Shown here piece after piece: positions 20,720 through 30,200 of a DNA stretch of 64,000 nt. Numbering within the stretch: the first letter of the stretch is position 1; the number at the start of each line of letters is the position of its first letter. The notes below the pieces were generated by a model, which searched no databases, was not told the DNA's origin, and worked only from the letters and a program-made list of their open reading frames with translations. Made by a program: the position numbers and the translations under genes. Source of the stretch: Arthrobacter sp. StoSoilB20 (lineage in GTDB: Bacteria; Actinomycetota; Actinomycetes; Actinomycetales; Micrococcaceae); contig NZ_AP024651.1 of assembly GCF_019977295.1 (NCBI RefSeq), positions 2,852,001-2,916,000 on the forward strand, given 5' to 3'.

Positions 20720-20735
20720 GTTACGGATATGTTTC
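20720..20735 (-). promoter_or_regulatory. GlnR-like box upstream of amtB
   Basis: On the minus strand this reads GAAAC-n6-GTAAC, combining both GlnR half-site types in reversed order with the correct 6-bp spacer. It lies 38 bp upstream of the first box and within the amtB/MFS divergent region, so it may affect either gene. Confidence 0.5.
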
Positions 20736-20819
20736 AGGCGTCGGACTTCTCAGGAAAATACCCGTTCTTGACCCTCCGTCCCTCCATTGACCTTCACTAC
20801 CCGCAAGGACCCACCCCGT

Positions 20820-22040
20820 ATGACCGAGTCGCCCAGATCCGTCAAAGCTCCAAGGATCCGGCAGGAGAAAGAGCCCTTGACCCGCGATATCAAGGTGATG
20901 TTGGCCGCAGCTTTCCTGATCGCCCTCGGCTTTGGACTGGTGGCGCCCGTACTGCCGCAATTTGCCACCACCTTCGACGTCGGCGCTACCGCAGCCGCTG
21001 TGATCGTGAGCATTTTCGCGTTCATGCGCCTGGTGTTTGCTCCGGCGGGCGGCGCCCTGATCGGACGTTTCGGGGAACGTAATGTCTACGTGTCCGGGTT
21101 GCTGATTGTGGCGGTGTCCACAGCGGCGTGCGCGTTTGCCCAGGATTACTGGCAACTGTTGGTCTTCAGGGGCCTCGGCGGGGCCGGGTCGGTCATGTTT
21201 ACTGTCGCGGCCATGGGCCTGCTCATCCGCCTCGCACCCCCCGAAAGGCGGGGCCGGGTCTCCGGCGCGTACGCCTCGGCGTTTCTGATCGGCAGTGTGC
21301 TGGGACCGGTCGTGGGCGGACTTCTGGCAGGCTTCGGGCTCCGTGTCCCTTTCCTGGCCTACGCAGGGGCCCTCCTCGTGGCCGCTTTGGTGGTCCGGAC
21401 AATGCTCAGCGGCGAAGGGAACGCCGCGGAAGATACACAACCGGCGCCGGCCATGACCCTTAAGGAAGCCCTCTCCGACTCCGCTTACCGTGCGGCAGTG
21501 TTCTCGAGTTTCAGCAACGGCTGGGTGACGTTCGGCGTCCGTATGGCCACCATTCCGCTGTTCGCGGTTGCTGTCCTGCAGTCCAAACCCGAAACGGCAG
21601 CGTGGGCACTGGCCATCTTTGCCGTCGGCAACGCCCTGGCGCTGACTTTTTCCGGGCGTTTGGCCGACGCCTGGGGGCGCAAGCCATTGCTGATCCCGGG
21701 TCTGGTCATCACCGGCGTGGCCACCGGTGTCATCGGGCTTACCACTGACCTGACCGGATTCCTGGTTGCCTCGGCGGTGGCGGGGTTCGGGTCCGGCGTG
21801 CTGGGCCCGGCCCAGCAGGCCGCCGTCGCCGACGTCATTGGCCGGGGGCGCTCGGGCGGCAAGGTACTGGCAGTCTTTCAGATGGCGGCGGACACCGGGG
21901 CCATTATCGGGCCGGTCGCAGCCGGCTTGCTCGCCGACCGACTGGGTTATGGCTGGGCATTTGGCATCACAGGTGGCGTCCTCCTGCTCGCCTCTGCGGC
22001 GTGGTTGCCGGCACGGGAGCCCCTTAAAGCAAAAAACTGA
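20820..22040 (+). CDS. MFS transporter, multidrug-efflux type
   Basis: Major facilitator superfamily protein, 406 aa, 12 predicted membrane helices. The first helix VMLAAAFLIALGFGLVAPVLPQF, motif A-like GRFGERNVYVSG after helix 2, and GRLADAWGRKPLLIPG in the second half are typical of drug:H+ antiporters of the Bmr/TetA group. The start ATG 20820 has AAGGA 11 nt upstream; an upstream TTG frame has no ribosome site. It is divergent from amtB, sharing a 261-nt control region with GlnR-like boxes, and converges on ftsY. Substrate cannot be told from sequence. Confidence 0.88.
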   Translation: MTESPRSVKAPRIRQEKEPLTRDIKVMLAAAFLIALGFGLVAPVLPQFATTFDVGATAAAVIVSIFAFMRLVFAPAGGALIGRFGERNVYVSGLLIVAVSTAACAFAQDYWQLLVFRGLGGAGSVMFTVAAMGLLIRLAPPERRGRVSGAYASAFLIGSVLGPVVGGLLAGFGLRVPFLAYAGALLVAALVVRTMLSGEGNAAEDTQPAPAMTLKEALSDSAYRAAVFSSFSNGWVTFGVRMATIPLFAVAVLQSKPETAAWALAIFAVGNALALTFSGRLADAWGRKPLLIPGLVITGVATGVIGLTTDLTGFLVASAVAGFGSGVLGPAQQAAVADVIGRGRSGGKVLAVFQMAADTGAIIGPVAAGLLADRLGYGWAFGITGGVLLLASAAWLPAREPLKAKN

Positions 22041-22089
22041 CCGGCAGCAACGGCCCTCCCGGGTTGTCGGGGAGAACCACTGCTGCCGG
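22031..22089 (-). terminator. Terminator of ftsY
   Basis: CCGGCAGCA (22041-22049) and TGCTGCCGG (22081-22089) form a 9-bp stem whose loop holds CTCCC/GGGGAG, able to form an inner stem. On the minus strand TCAGTTTTTTG follows, a six-T tract lying inside the 3' end of the converging MFS gene. Confidence 0.75.
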
Positions 22090-22117
22090 CCAGCGCAATG
22101 CGCAGGACTGGGGCGTG

Positions 22118-23323
22118 CTAGTTGAGCAGTGCGTCCACGAAGCTTTCGGCGTCAAACGGCGCCAGGTCATCCGGTCCTTCACCCAGGCCGATGAGTTTGA
22201 CGGGCACGCCCAGTGATTTCTGGATGGCCACTACGATGCCGCCCTTGGCGGTTCCGTCGAGCTTGGTCAGCACGATGCCGGTGATGTTCACTACTTCGGC
22301 AAAGACACGGGCCTGGTTGAGACCGTTCTGCCCGGTGGTGGCGTCCAGGACCAGCAGGACTTCATCAACCTCGGCCAGCTTCTCAATAACCCGTTTGACC
22401 TTGCCGAGCTCATCCATCAGGCCGGTCTTGTTCTGCAAGCGTCCGGCGGTATCGACCATCACGACGTCGACTTCCTGATCGATGCCGGCCTTCACCGCTT
22501 CGTAGGCCACGGAGGCGGGGTCGGCGCCGTCGATGTCGGACTTCACCGTGGGCACGCCAACGCGCTGGCCCCAGGTTGCCAACTGCTCGGCCGCTGCTGC
22601 CCTGAACGTATCAGCGGCACCCAGCAGGACATCCTTGTCTTCGGCCACCAACACCCGTGCCAGCTTGCCCACCGTGGTGGTCTTGCCCACGCCGTTGACG
22701 CCAACAACCAGAACGACGGCGGGGCGGTCGCCCTTGCGCTGGACGTTCAGGGAACGATCCATGGAAGGATCCACCAGCTTGATGAGCTCCTCGCGGAGCA
22801 TCGCCTTGACGTCTTCGGGGCTGCGGGTGCCGAGGACCTTGACGCGCTCACGCAGGGCGTCCACCAGTTGCAGGGTGGGTTCGGTGCCGAGGTCGGCCAG
22901 CAGGAGGGTCTCTTCGACCTCGTCCCACACGTTTTCATCGATCTTGTCGCCCGAGAGCAGCGCAAGGAGGCCCTTGCCCAGGATGCTGTTGGACTTGACC
23001 AGGCGGGCACGCAGGCGGGTCAGGCGGCCCTCCACCGGCGCGGGCGTATCAATGGCGATGGTTTCGAGCCCGGCGGCGTCGTCCGGGACATCGGCCCCCT
23101 CAACGGTTCCGTCAAAGGTTGGAGCCGGGGCCTTAACCGCGTCCGGGCGGTCCTCCACCAGGGTTCCGCCGCCTGCTGCCGAGGACTGCGGGGGGTCGTT
23201 GGCATCTCGGGTGCCGGGGTACTTCGCCCCCGACTTCCGGGCCTTCAGGAGAACCGGTACGAGTCCGCCGACCACCACAAGGGCAGCGAGAATGGACAGA
23301 ATTATGGGTAGGAAATCGTTCAC
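22118..23323 (-). CDS. ftsY: Signal recognition particle receptor FtsY
   Basis: SRP receptor GTPase, 401 aa. Residues 4-26 form an N-terminal membrane anchor, as usual in actinobacterial FtsY, followed by a Pro/Ala/Asp-rich acidic linker to about 100. The N domain and G domain contain G1 GVNGVGKTTT at about 208-217, DTFRAAAAEQL, VMVDTAGR and TKLDGTAKGG. It docks Ffh-ribosome complexes at the membrane. The start is GTG with GAAGG 7 nt upstream; it follows smc by 20 nt and ends at a good terminator, so smc-ftsY is one unit. Confidence 0.97.
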   Translation of the reverse strand: MNDFLPIILSILAALVVVGGLVPVLLKARKSGAKYPGTRDANDPPQSSAAGGGTLVEDRPDAVKAPAPTFDGTVEGADVPDDAAGLETIAIDTPAPVEGRLTRLRARLVKSNSILGKGLLALLSGDKIDENVWDEVEETLLLADLGTEPTLQLVDALRERVKVLGTRSPEDVKAMLREELIKLVDPSMDRSLNVQRKGDRPAVVLVVGVNGVGKTTTVGKLARVLVAEDKDVLLGAADTFRAAAAEQLATWGQRVGVPTVKSDIDGADPASVAYEAVKAGIDQEVDVVMVDTAGRLQNKTGLMDELGKVKRVIEKLAEVDEVLLVLDATTGQNGLNQARVFAEVVNITGIVLTKLDGTAKGGIVVAIQKSLGVPVKLIGLGEGPDDLAPFDAESFVDALLN

Positions 23324-23343
23324 ACCCCTACCTTCTCATAAAG

Positions 23344-26300
23344 CTAAGCCCCGGCACCGAGCCTTTGGCTGATGACAGTGGAGACACCGTCGCCACGCAT
23401 TGTCACACCGTATAGGGCGTCAGCTACTTCCATGGTGCGCTTCTGGTGGGTGATCACGATCAGTTGGCTGGACTCCCGCAATTCTTCGAAGATGGTGATG
23501 AGCCGGCCCAGGTTTGTGTCGTCCAGCGCAGCTTCGACCTCGTCCATCACATAGAACGGCGAAGGACGGGCTTTGAAAATCGCCACCAGCAGCGCCACGG
23601 CCGTCAGGGACCGTTCACCACCGGAGAGCAAGGAGAGCCTCTTGATCTTCTTGCCGGCGGGCCTGGCCTCCACCTCGATTCCCGTCGTCAGCATGTCATC
23701 CGGGTCCGTGAGCACCAGCTTGCCCTCGCCACCGGGGAAGAGCCGGGCAAAGACGTGGTCGAACTGGGCCGAAGTGTCGGCAAAAGCCTCGGTGAAGACC
23801 TGCTGCACACGCGCGTCCACCTCTTTGATGATGTCCAGCAGGTCCTTGCGGCTGGACTTGAGGTCCTCGAGCTGGGAGCTGAGGAACTGGTGCCGTTCCT
23901 CCAGCGCGGCGAACTCCTCCAGCGCCAGTGGGTTTACTTTGCCCAGTGCGGCCAGGTCGCGTTCCGCTTTCTTGAGCCTTTTTTCCTGCTCGGCCCGGAC
24001 AAAGGGAATGCCTTCAACAATGGCCTCGCCGTGCTCGTCCACCGGTGCCCTGAGTTCGGCCCACTTGTCCGTGGCTGCTCCGGCGGGCACCGGAACAGGG
24101 AGCCCGGGGCCATAGTCGGCAACGAGTTGCTCTGCGGATAACCCAAGTTCCTCGATGGAACGCGTCTCCAGCGCCTCAATACGGAGACGCTGCTGTGTTC
24201 GGGCCATCTCGTCCCTGTGCACCGAGTCCGTCAGTTCGGCCAGCTCCCGGGCGAGGGCTTCATTGCTCGTCCGGACCTGGGTCAGTTCCGCCTCCAGCCG
24301 CTCCCGGGTCTGCTCTGCCAGATCGCGATCCCAGCCTGCAACGTCCACGGAGACATCGATGAACCGCAGTGCCTGTTCCACAGCTGAGGCCACAGCCGCT
24401 GCACGTTGTGCCTGGGCACGCCGCCGCTGCGCACGGCGGGCAGCCTCTTCGCGGGCACGCCTTTCCGTTGCCGCTGCCCGTTCAAGGGATGCTGCCCGGT
24501 TGCTGATGGCGCCCAGTTGCTCCTCTGCGGTCCTCAGAGCCAGCCGGGCTTCTGTTTCGACTGAGCGGGCAACCCTGGCCTGGGCGGCGAGTTCGTCGCG
24601 TTGGTCCGTCGATGGCTCTTCGTCGGGAGCTTCCTGGGCGGCGGCGAGCCTCTCCGCGGCGACCTCAAGGTCAAGCTGCGCCTCGGCGATGTTTGCCTCG
24701 GCCTTTGCCATCGAAGCGGCGAGCCTGTCACTTTCGCCCACGGCGCTGCGGAGGACGGAATTGAGGTGGCCAAGGCGCTCAGCTACCGCAGCCAGACGGG
24801 CGTCGGACTCGTGCAAGCGCTCCAAGGCAGCGTCGGCGCGGTCCTGGGCTTCGGCCCGGCGGGACTGGGCATTGGCCAGTGCAAACCGGCCACGCTCCAG
24901 GCGGGCAGTGACCTCATGAAGGCGGGCAACGGCGTCGTCAACTGCAGCCTGGACTTCAAGGAGGGACGGTGCCGTGGCCGATCCGCCGGTGACGGTCAAG
25001 GAGGTGACCATGTCACCGTCACGCGTGACGGCCTTAAGGTCATGGTGTTCCTTGACCAGTTGGGCGGCTGACCGAAGATCATCGACGACGGCGGTCCCCA
25101 CCAGCAAGGACAACGCGCCTTGCGCTGCGGGATCGGAAATCTTCACGACGTCGGCTGCCCAGCGGCCGCCGGGCGGAAGCGCCACCTCGGCGCCGGCGTC
25201 AGTACCCCCGCCGGTTCCGTCGGCCAGGAGAAGTGCCGCGCGGCCGGCGTCGCCCTCTTTCAACGAGGCGATGGCTGCCAGCGCGTCGCCGGTGTTTGCC
25301 GCCACCAGGGCGTCCGAGGCACTGCCCAGTGCAGCAGCGATGGCAGCCTCGAACCCGGGCTCGATAGCCACCAACTCAGCCAAAGGCCCCAGAATCCCTT
25401 CCGCTGAGAGGAGGCTGGCCGAACCGTCCTTGCGGTTGAGCCCAAGCTGGAGGGCGTCGCGGCGTGCCGTCAAGGCATCGCGCTCCCTCACGGCCTCCCG
25501 TTCCGCGGTCTTCAGTTCCTCGATTTCGGTCAGAACGGCGTCCAGGGCGTCGTTGGCATTTTCGTAGTCGGCGTCAAGGCTTTCTTCGCCGTCCTCAACC
25601 CATGCCACCTGGGATTCAAGGGCAGTGAACTCGCTTTGGGCCTTCCGGCGCCGTTCGTCACCGGAAGCCAGGGATTCCCTGAGCCGGCCCCGTTCGGCTT
25701 CGGCGGCCTCGGCCCTGGACCGGGCAGCAGCTACCTGGCCTGCAAGCCTGGCCAACCCTTCCCGTCGATCGGCAGCGGCCCGCAACATGGCGGTCAGTCT
25801 CTTGTCCTCCGCCGCGGCCACGGCCTCGGCGGCGTCCTTTGCCACGGTGGCTTCAAGAAGCGCCGCTTGCTTGGCAAGGATGTCGTGCTGGAGCGCAGAC
25901 TCCTCTTCGCGGACCCGGGCAGCTTGGCGTTCCAATTGTTCGGGGTCCCGGCCGGTGTCCGGCGCAGCCTCGGAGGAGCCCAGAAGCCGGCGGCGTTCAG
26001 AAGCCAGCGAGCCCAGGGAACGCAGGCGCTCCCGGCCGGCGGAGAGCTGGTACCAATGATCACGCGCGGCGTTAAGCTTCGGGGTGGCTTCTGCAGCCTG
26101 CTGCTCCAGTGCAGCCTGTCGCCTGCGTCCGGTTCCCAGCTCCGCCTCCACCACCTGCCGCCGCTCCTTCAACGCTGCCTCGTCGGCAACATCCTGTTCA
26201 AGGCTGGTAGTGAGCTGCACCAGGTCATCGGCCAGGAGGCGTGCCTTGGCGTCCCTGACATCGAACTGGACCGTCTGTGCCCGCCGGGCGATTTCGGCCT

Positions 26301-26922
26301 GTTTGCCCAACGGTGTCAGTTGGCGGCGGATTTCCGCAGTGAGGTCACCGAGCCGTGCAAGGTTTGCCTGCATGGCTTCAAGTTTCCGAACAGTTTTTTC
26401 CTTGCGGCGGCGGTGCTTGAGGATACCCGCAGCTTCCTCAATGAAGCCCCGACGGTCCTCCGGCGTGGCATGGAGGACCCGGTCCAGTTGCCCCTGTCCC
26501 ACAATGACGTGCATCTCCCGGCCCAGGCCGGAATCGGACAACAGTTCCTGGATATCAAGCAGGCGGCAGGGCGCGCCGTTGATGGCATACTCTGAGCCGC
26601 CGGTCCGGAACAGCGTCCTGGAGATGGTGACTTCGCTGTATTCGATGGGCAAGGCGTTGTCGGCGTTATCAATGGTCAATGACACATGGGCGCGGCCCAG
26701 GGGCGGCCGGCCGGATGTTCCGGCGAAGATGACGTCTTCCATCTTGCCGCCACGCAGCGTCTTGGCACCCTGCTCGCCCATCACCCAGGCCAGGGCATCA
26801 ACCACGTTGGATTTGCCTGATCCGTTGGGACCGACAACAGCAGTGACGCCGGGCTCAAAGTCAAACGTCGTTGCCGACGCGAAGGACTTGAATCCTCGGA
26901 CAGTCAAACTTTTCAAGTGCAA
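23344..26922 (-). CDS. smc: Chromosome segregation ATPase SMC
   Basis: Structural maintenance of chromosomes protein, about 1192 aa. The N-terminal ATPase half has GPNGSGKS at about 31-38; coiled coils run on both sides of a hinge near 490-640 (SLLSAEGILGPLAELV to VSGGSAT-like region); the C-terminal half has the signature LLSGGERSLTAVALL and Walker B FYVMDEVEAALDD. It starts at TTG 26922 with AGGAG 12 nt upstream, giving the family N-terminus MHLKSLTVRGFKSFAS. An ATG at 26994 would add 24 residues not typical of SMC and has no well-placed ribosome site. It is followed by ftsY; the usual neighbour mutM is 8.7 kb away beyond an accessory block. Confidence 0.96.
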   Translation of the reverse strand: MHLKSLTVRGFKSFASATTFDFEPGVTAVVGPNGSGKSNVVDALAWVMGEQGAKTLRGGKMEDVIFAGTSGRPPLGRAHVSLTIDNADNALPIEYSEVTISRTLFRTGGSEYAINGAPCRLLDIQELLSDSGLGREMHVIVGQGQLDRVLHATPEDRRGFIEEAAGILKHRRRKEKTVRKLEAMQANLARLGDLTAEIRRQLTPLGKQAEIARRAQTVQFDVRDAKARLLADDLVQLTTSLEQDVADEAALKERRQVVEAELGTGRRRQAALEQQAAEATPKLNAARDHWYQLSAGRERLRSLGSLASERRRLLGSSEAAPDTGRDPEQLERQAARVREEESALQHDILAKQAALLEATVAKDAAEAVAAAEDKRLTAMLRAAADRREGLARLAGQVAAARSRAEAAEAERGRLRESLASGDERRRKAQSEFTALESQVAWVEDGEESLDADYENANDALDAVLTEIEELKTAEREAVRERDALTARRDALQLGLNRKDGSASLLSAEGILGPLAELVAIEPGFEAAIAAALGSASDALVAANTGDALAAIASLKEGDAGRAALLLADGTGGGTDAGAEVALPPGGRWAADVVKISDPAAQGALSLLVGTAVVDDLRSAAQLVKEHHDLKAVTRDGDMVTSLTVTGGSATAPSLLEVQAAVDDAVARLHEVTARLERGRFALANAQSRRAEAQDRADAALERLHESDARLAAVAERLGHLNSVLRSAVGESDRLAASMAKAEANIAEAQLDLEVAAERLAAAQEAPDEEPSTDQRDELAAQARVARSVETEARLALRTAEEQLGAISNRAASLERAAATERRAREEAARRAQRRRAQAQRAAAVASAVEQALRFIDVSVDVAGWDRDLAEQTRERLEAELTQVRTSNEALARELAELTDSVHRDEMARTQQRLRIEALETRSIEELGLSAEQLVADYGPGLPVPVPAGAATDKWAELRAPVDEHGEAIVEGIPFVRAEQEKRLKKAERDLAALGKVNPLALEEFAALEERHQFLSSQLEDLKSSRKDLLDIIKEVDARVQQVFTEAFADTSAQFDHVFARLFPGGEGKLVLTDPDDMLTTGIEVEARPAGKKIKRLSLLSGGERSLTAVALLVAIFKARPSPFYVMDEVEAALDDTNLGRLITIFEELRESSQLIVITHQKRTMEVADALYGVTMRGDGVSTVISQRLGAGA

Positions 26923-27278
26923 GGCGCTTCGGTTCTCCTGGGTGTCCCGGGCGGATGTATCCCCTAAATCTACTGCCGTTTGAGCGAAATTCATGGATCC
27001 GTTGCCGGAACTCCTTGTGGACGGCCAGCCACACCCCTACACTCCTGCCAAGGGCTACTTGGCCTGTTCGTTCCGGTGATCCGGCTGCAAGGTGGGCAGA
27101 AGTTCACTTACAGCTGGATCCGGTCCCGATCTTCGGAACTTCGAGCCAAGGATAAATACCCGTGTTTCATAACTGAAGATCTTGGTTTGACCCTGGCTGG
27201 GGAGCGGCAAGCAGGGACCGTGCGTGAAAAACGCGGACCCATGTACGCATTTTCGGCGCGCCACCTCCAGGAGTTCTG
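26923..27278. other. Divergent intergenic region, smc and the secreted repeat protein
   Basis: 356 nt (or 284 if smc begins at 26994) with no gene of its own. It should hold promoters in both directions; AGGAG at 27269-27273 is the ribosome site for the plus-strand gene. A small GCGT/ACGC hairpin lies near 27220-27238. I compared it with c-di-AMP and other riboswitch consensus elements and saw no match. Confidence 0.5.
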
Positions 27279-30200
27279 ATGCCCGGTACTTCAGCCAACC
27301 GACCCCAGCGAGTCCTCAAGGGCTTCTTAGTGCCCTTGATCCTGGCGATGGTCGCTTCACTCCTGCCTCTCGCGGTGCCAGCCGCCGTCGCAGCGGGACC
27401 CTGCGACCCCGTGGTCAATCCAGTGGTCTGTGAGAACTCCAAACCCGGAAGTCCGCCCTCGGAGTGGGACATCAACGGTGCCGGAGATGACAGCATCCAG
27501 GGATTCTCCACCGATATCAGCGTCAACGTCGGCCAACCCATCCGTTTCAAGGTGGACACCAACGCATCCAACTACACCATCGCGATTTACCGGACAGGGT
27601 GGTACGGAGGCAACGGTGCCCGCAAGATTGCCGATGTCACGCCGTCGGTCCTGCGGCAAAACCAGCCCGCGTGCCGGACTGATGTCGCCACCGGAATCTA
27701 TGACTGCGGCACGTGGGCGGTATCGGCAACGTGGCAGGTACCCACCACGGCCGTGTCCGGTGTCTACATTGCCGTCCTTCGGCGCCCCGATACCGGCGGC
27801 ATGAGCCACATCACGTTCATTGTCCGCAACGACGGCAACCGTTCTGCCGTCATCTTCCAAACCGCTGACCAGACGTGGCAGGCCTACAACTCCTATGGCG
27901 GCGCCGACTTCTACCAAGGAGTCAATGGCCGCGCCTACAAGGTCAGCTACAACCGTCCCGTGGCAACCCGGGGTGGGCCTGATGGCCGGGACTTCTATTT
28001 CGCCAATGAATACCCCATGGTGCGCTTCCTGGAACAGAACGGCTACGACGTCAGCTACATCAGCGGCCTCGATGCTGACCGCAGCGGCGGCGAACTGCTG
28101 ACCCACAAGGTGTTCCTCTCTGTCGGCCACGATGAGTATTGGTCCGGGCCGCAACGGGCAAACGTCACGGCTGCGCGGGATGCGGGGGTCAATCTCCAAT
28201 TCCTTTCGGGCAATGAAATGTACTGGCGGACACGGTTTGAGCCTTCGTCAGTGGATGGTGCAGCCAACCGCACCCTGACCTGTTACAAGGAAACCTGGGC
28301 CAACGAAAAGATTGATCCCACAGCCCAGTGGACAGGTACCTGGCGTGATCCCCGCTTCGCGGCCCAGGCAAATGGAGGCGGCCTGCCCGAGAATGGCCTG
28401 ACAGGTACGCAATACATGTCCAATTTCTCGGACCTGCCGGTCACAGTGAAAGCAGACGAGGGCAAGACCAGGCTTTGGCGGAACACAACCCTGGCTTCGA
28501 TGGCTGCCGGTTCCTCTGCAGCTCTGGCCCCCCATACTGTCGGATACGAATCAGACGAAGACCTGGACAACGGATTCCGGCCGGCGGGCCTCATCCGGTT
28601 GTCCACCACGGTAGGCAGCGTTCCGCAATATCTCCAGGACTTCGGGAACACGGTGGCTGCAGGAACCACCACGCATAACCTCACCCTCTACCGCGCGGCC
28701 AGCGGTGCCCTGGTCTTCTCCGCAGGCAGCGTCCAGTGGACCTGGGGCCTTGACCAGGAGCACGACGGTAATGGTGCACCAGCTGATTCCCGCATGAGGC
28801 AGGCCCAGGTCAACATCCTCGCCGACATGGGCGCCCAGCCCGCCACCCGTGCTGCCGGGCTGGTGGCTGCAGCAGCCAGCACCGACACCACCAAGCCCAC
28901 CGCCGCCATCTCCACGCCGGCCAATGCAGCCACCGTGGCACAAGGCAGCAGCGTCACCGTCACCGGAACGGCCGCCGACGTAGGCGGCGTAGTGGCCGGA
29001 GTCGAGGTTTCCACAGACGGCGGAACCACGTGGCACCCCGCCACGGGCAAGCAAAGCTGGAGCTACACCTACATACAAAAGGGTTTCTCCACAGCCACCA
29101 TCCAGGCACGGGCCATCGACGACAGCGCCAACATCGGTGCCGCTGTCACCAGGAACCTGACCCTCAGTGGTCCCTACAGCGTTTTTGGCCAAACGGTTCC
29201 TGTGGTCAAAGACTCCGGTGACGGTGGAGCCTATGAAATGGGCCTGCGGTTCACCCCGTCAATAGACGGCTTCATCACAGGCGTCCGCTTTTACAAGAGC
29301 ACCGCCAACACAGGCACGCACACCGGATCATTGTGGAGTGCAACCGGCGAGCGCCTGGCCACGGCCACGTTCACCAATGAAACTGCATCCGGCTGGCAGA
29401 CTGCTTTGTTCAGCCAAGCAGTGCCTGTAGCAGCGGGACAGAAATATACCGCCTCCTATTGGGCTCCCAACGGGCACTATGCCACCAAGGACTACCAATG
29501 GGCGAGCTTCGGTTCCACGGACGCGCCTTTGAAGGTTGCTGGTGGTTTCGGAGCTGAACCTGCAGGGGTTTACAGCACCTCTCCAGGGTTCCCCACCACC
29601 AGCTTCAACGGTGGCAACTACTTCGCGGACGCGCTCTTCAGCACGGTAGACAGCTCCCCCATGACCGTCTCGGGCCAAACGCCCATTCCGTCGTCGTCGA
29701 GCGTGTCCGTGAACACCAAGGTAAGCGCTGTGTTTTCCAAGCCGGTCACTACGGCCAGCGTCCAGTTGGCGCTGCAGTCGTCCTCGGGTCCTGTTGCAGG
29801 AACGACGGCGTATGACGCCGCGACGCGGCGGGCCACCTTCACGCCGTCGAGCGCCTTGGCATTCAGCACCCAATATACGGCGACGTTGTCCGGAACCGAT
29901 TCGATCGGCGGCGGCGTCACGGCAGGCGGGACCTGGTCCTTCACCACTGCTGCCACGCTGCCGGTTCCGGGCGCTTGTCCATGCAGCCTCTTCGATGACT
30001 CGGTCACTCCGGGGATTGCCGAACTGCGTGAAGGCGTGCCCTTGACCCTAGGGGTTAGATTCTCCAGTGTTTCCGCTGGTGAAGTCCTCGGTATCCGCTT
30101 CTACAAGGCCGCCGGGAACACCGGCACCCACAATGGCGCCCTGTACACCGCTGCGGGCCAGCAATTGGCGACAGTGGCGTTCACCAATGAAAGTGCTTCC

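Noticed and set aside
26995..27278. c-di-AMP or similar riboswitch upstream of the secreted protein
   Set aside because: Only isolated short matches such as GGGGA; the conserved core could not be aligned.
27279..28850. Glycoside hydrolase or protease identity for the secreted protein head
   Set aside because: No catalytic signature of either was found; the only resemblance is to the DMFase beta-subunit C-terminal region.
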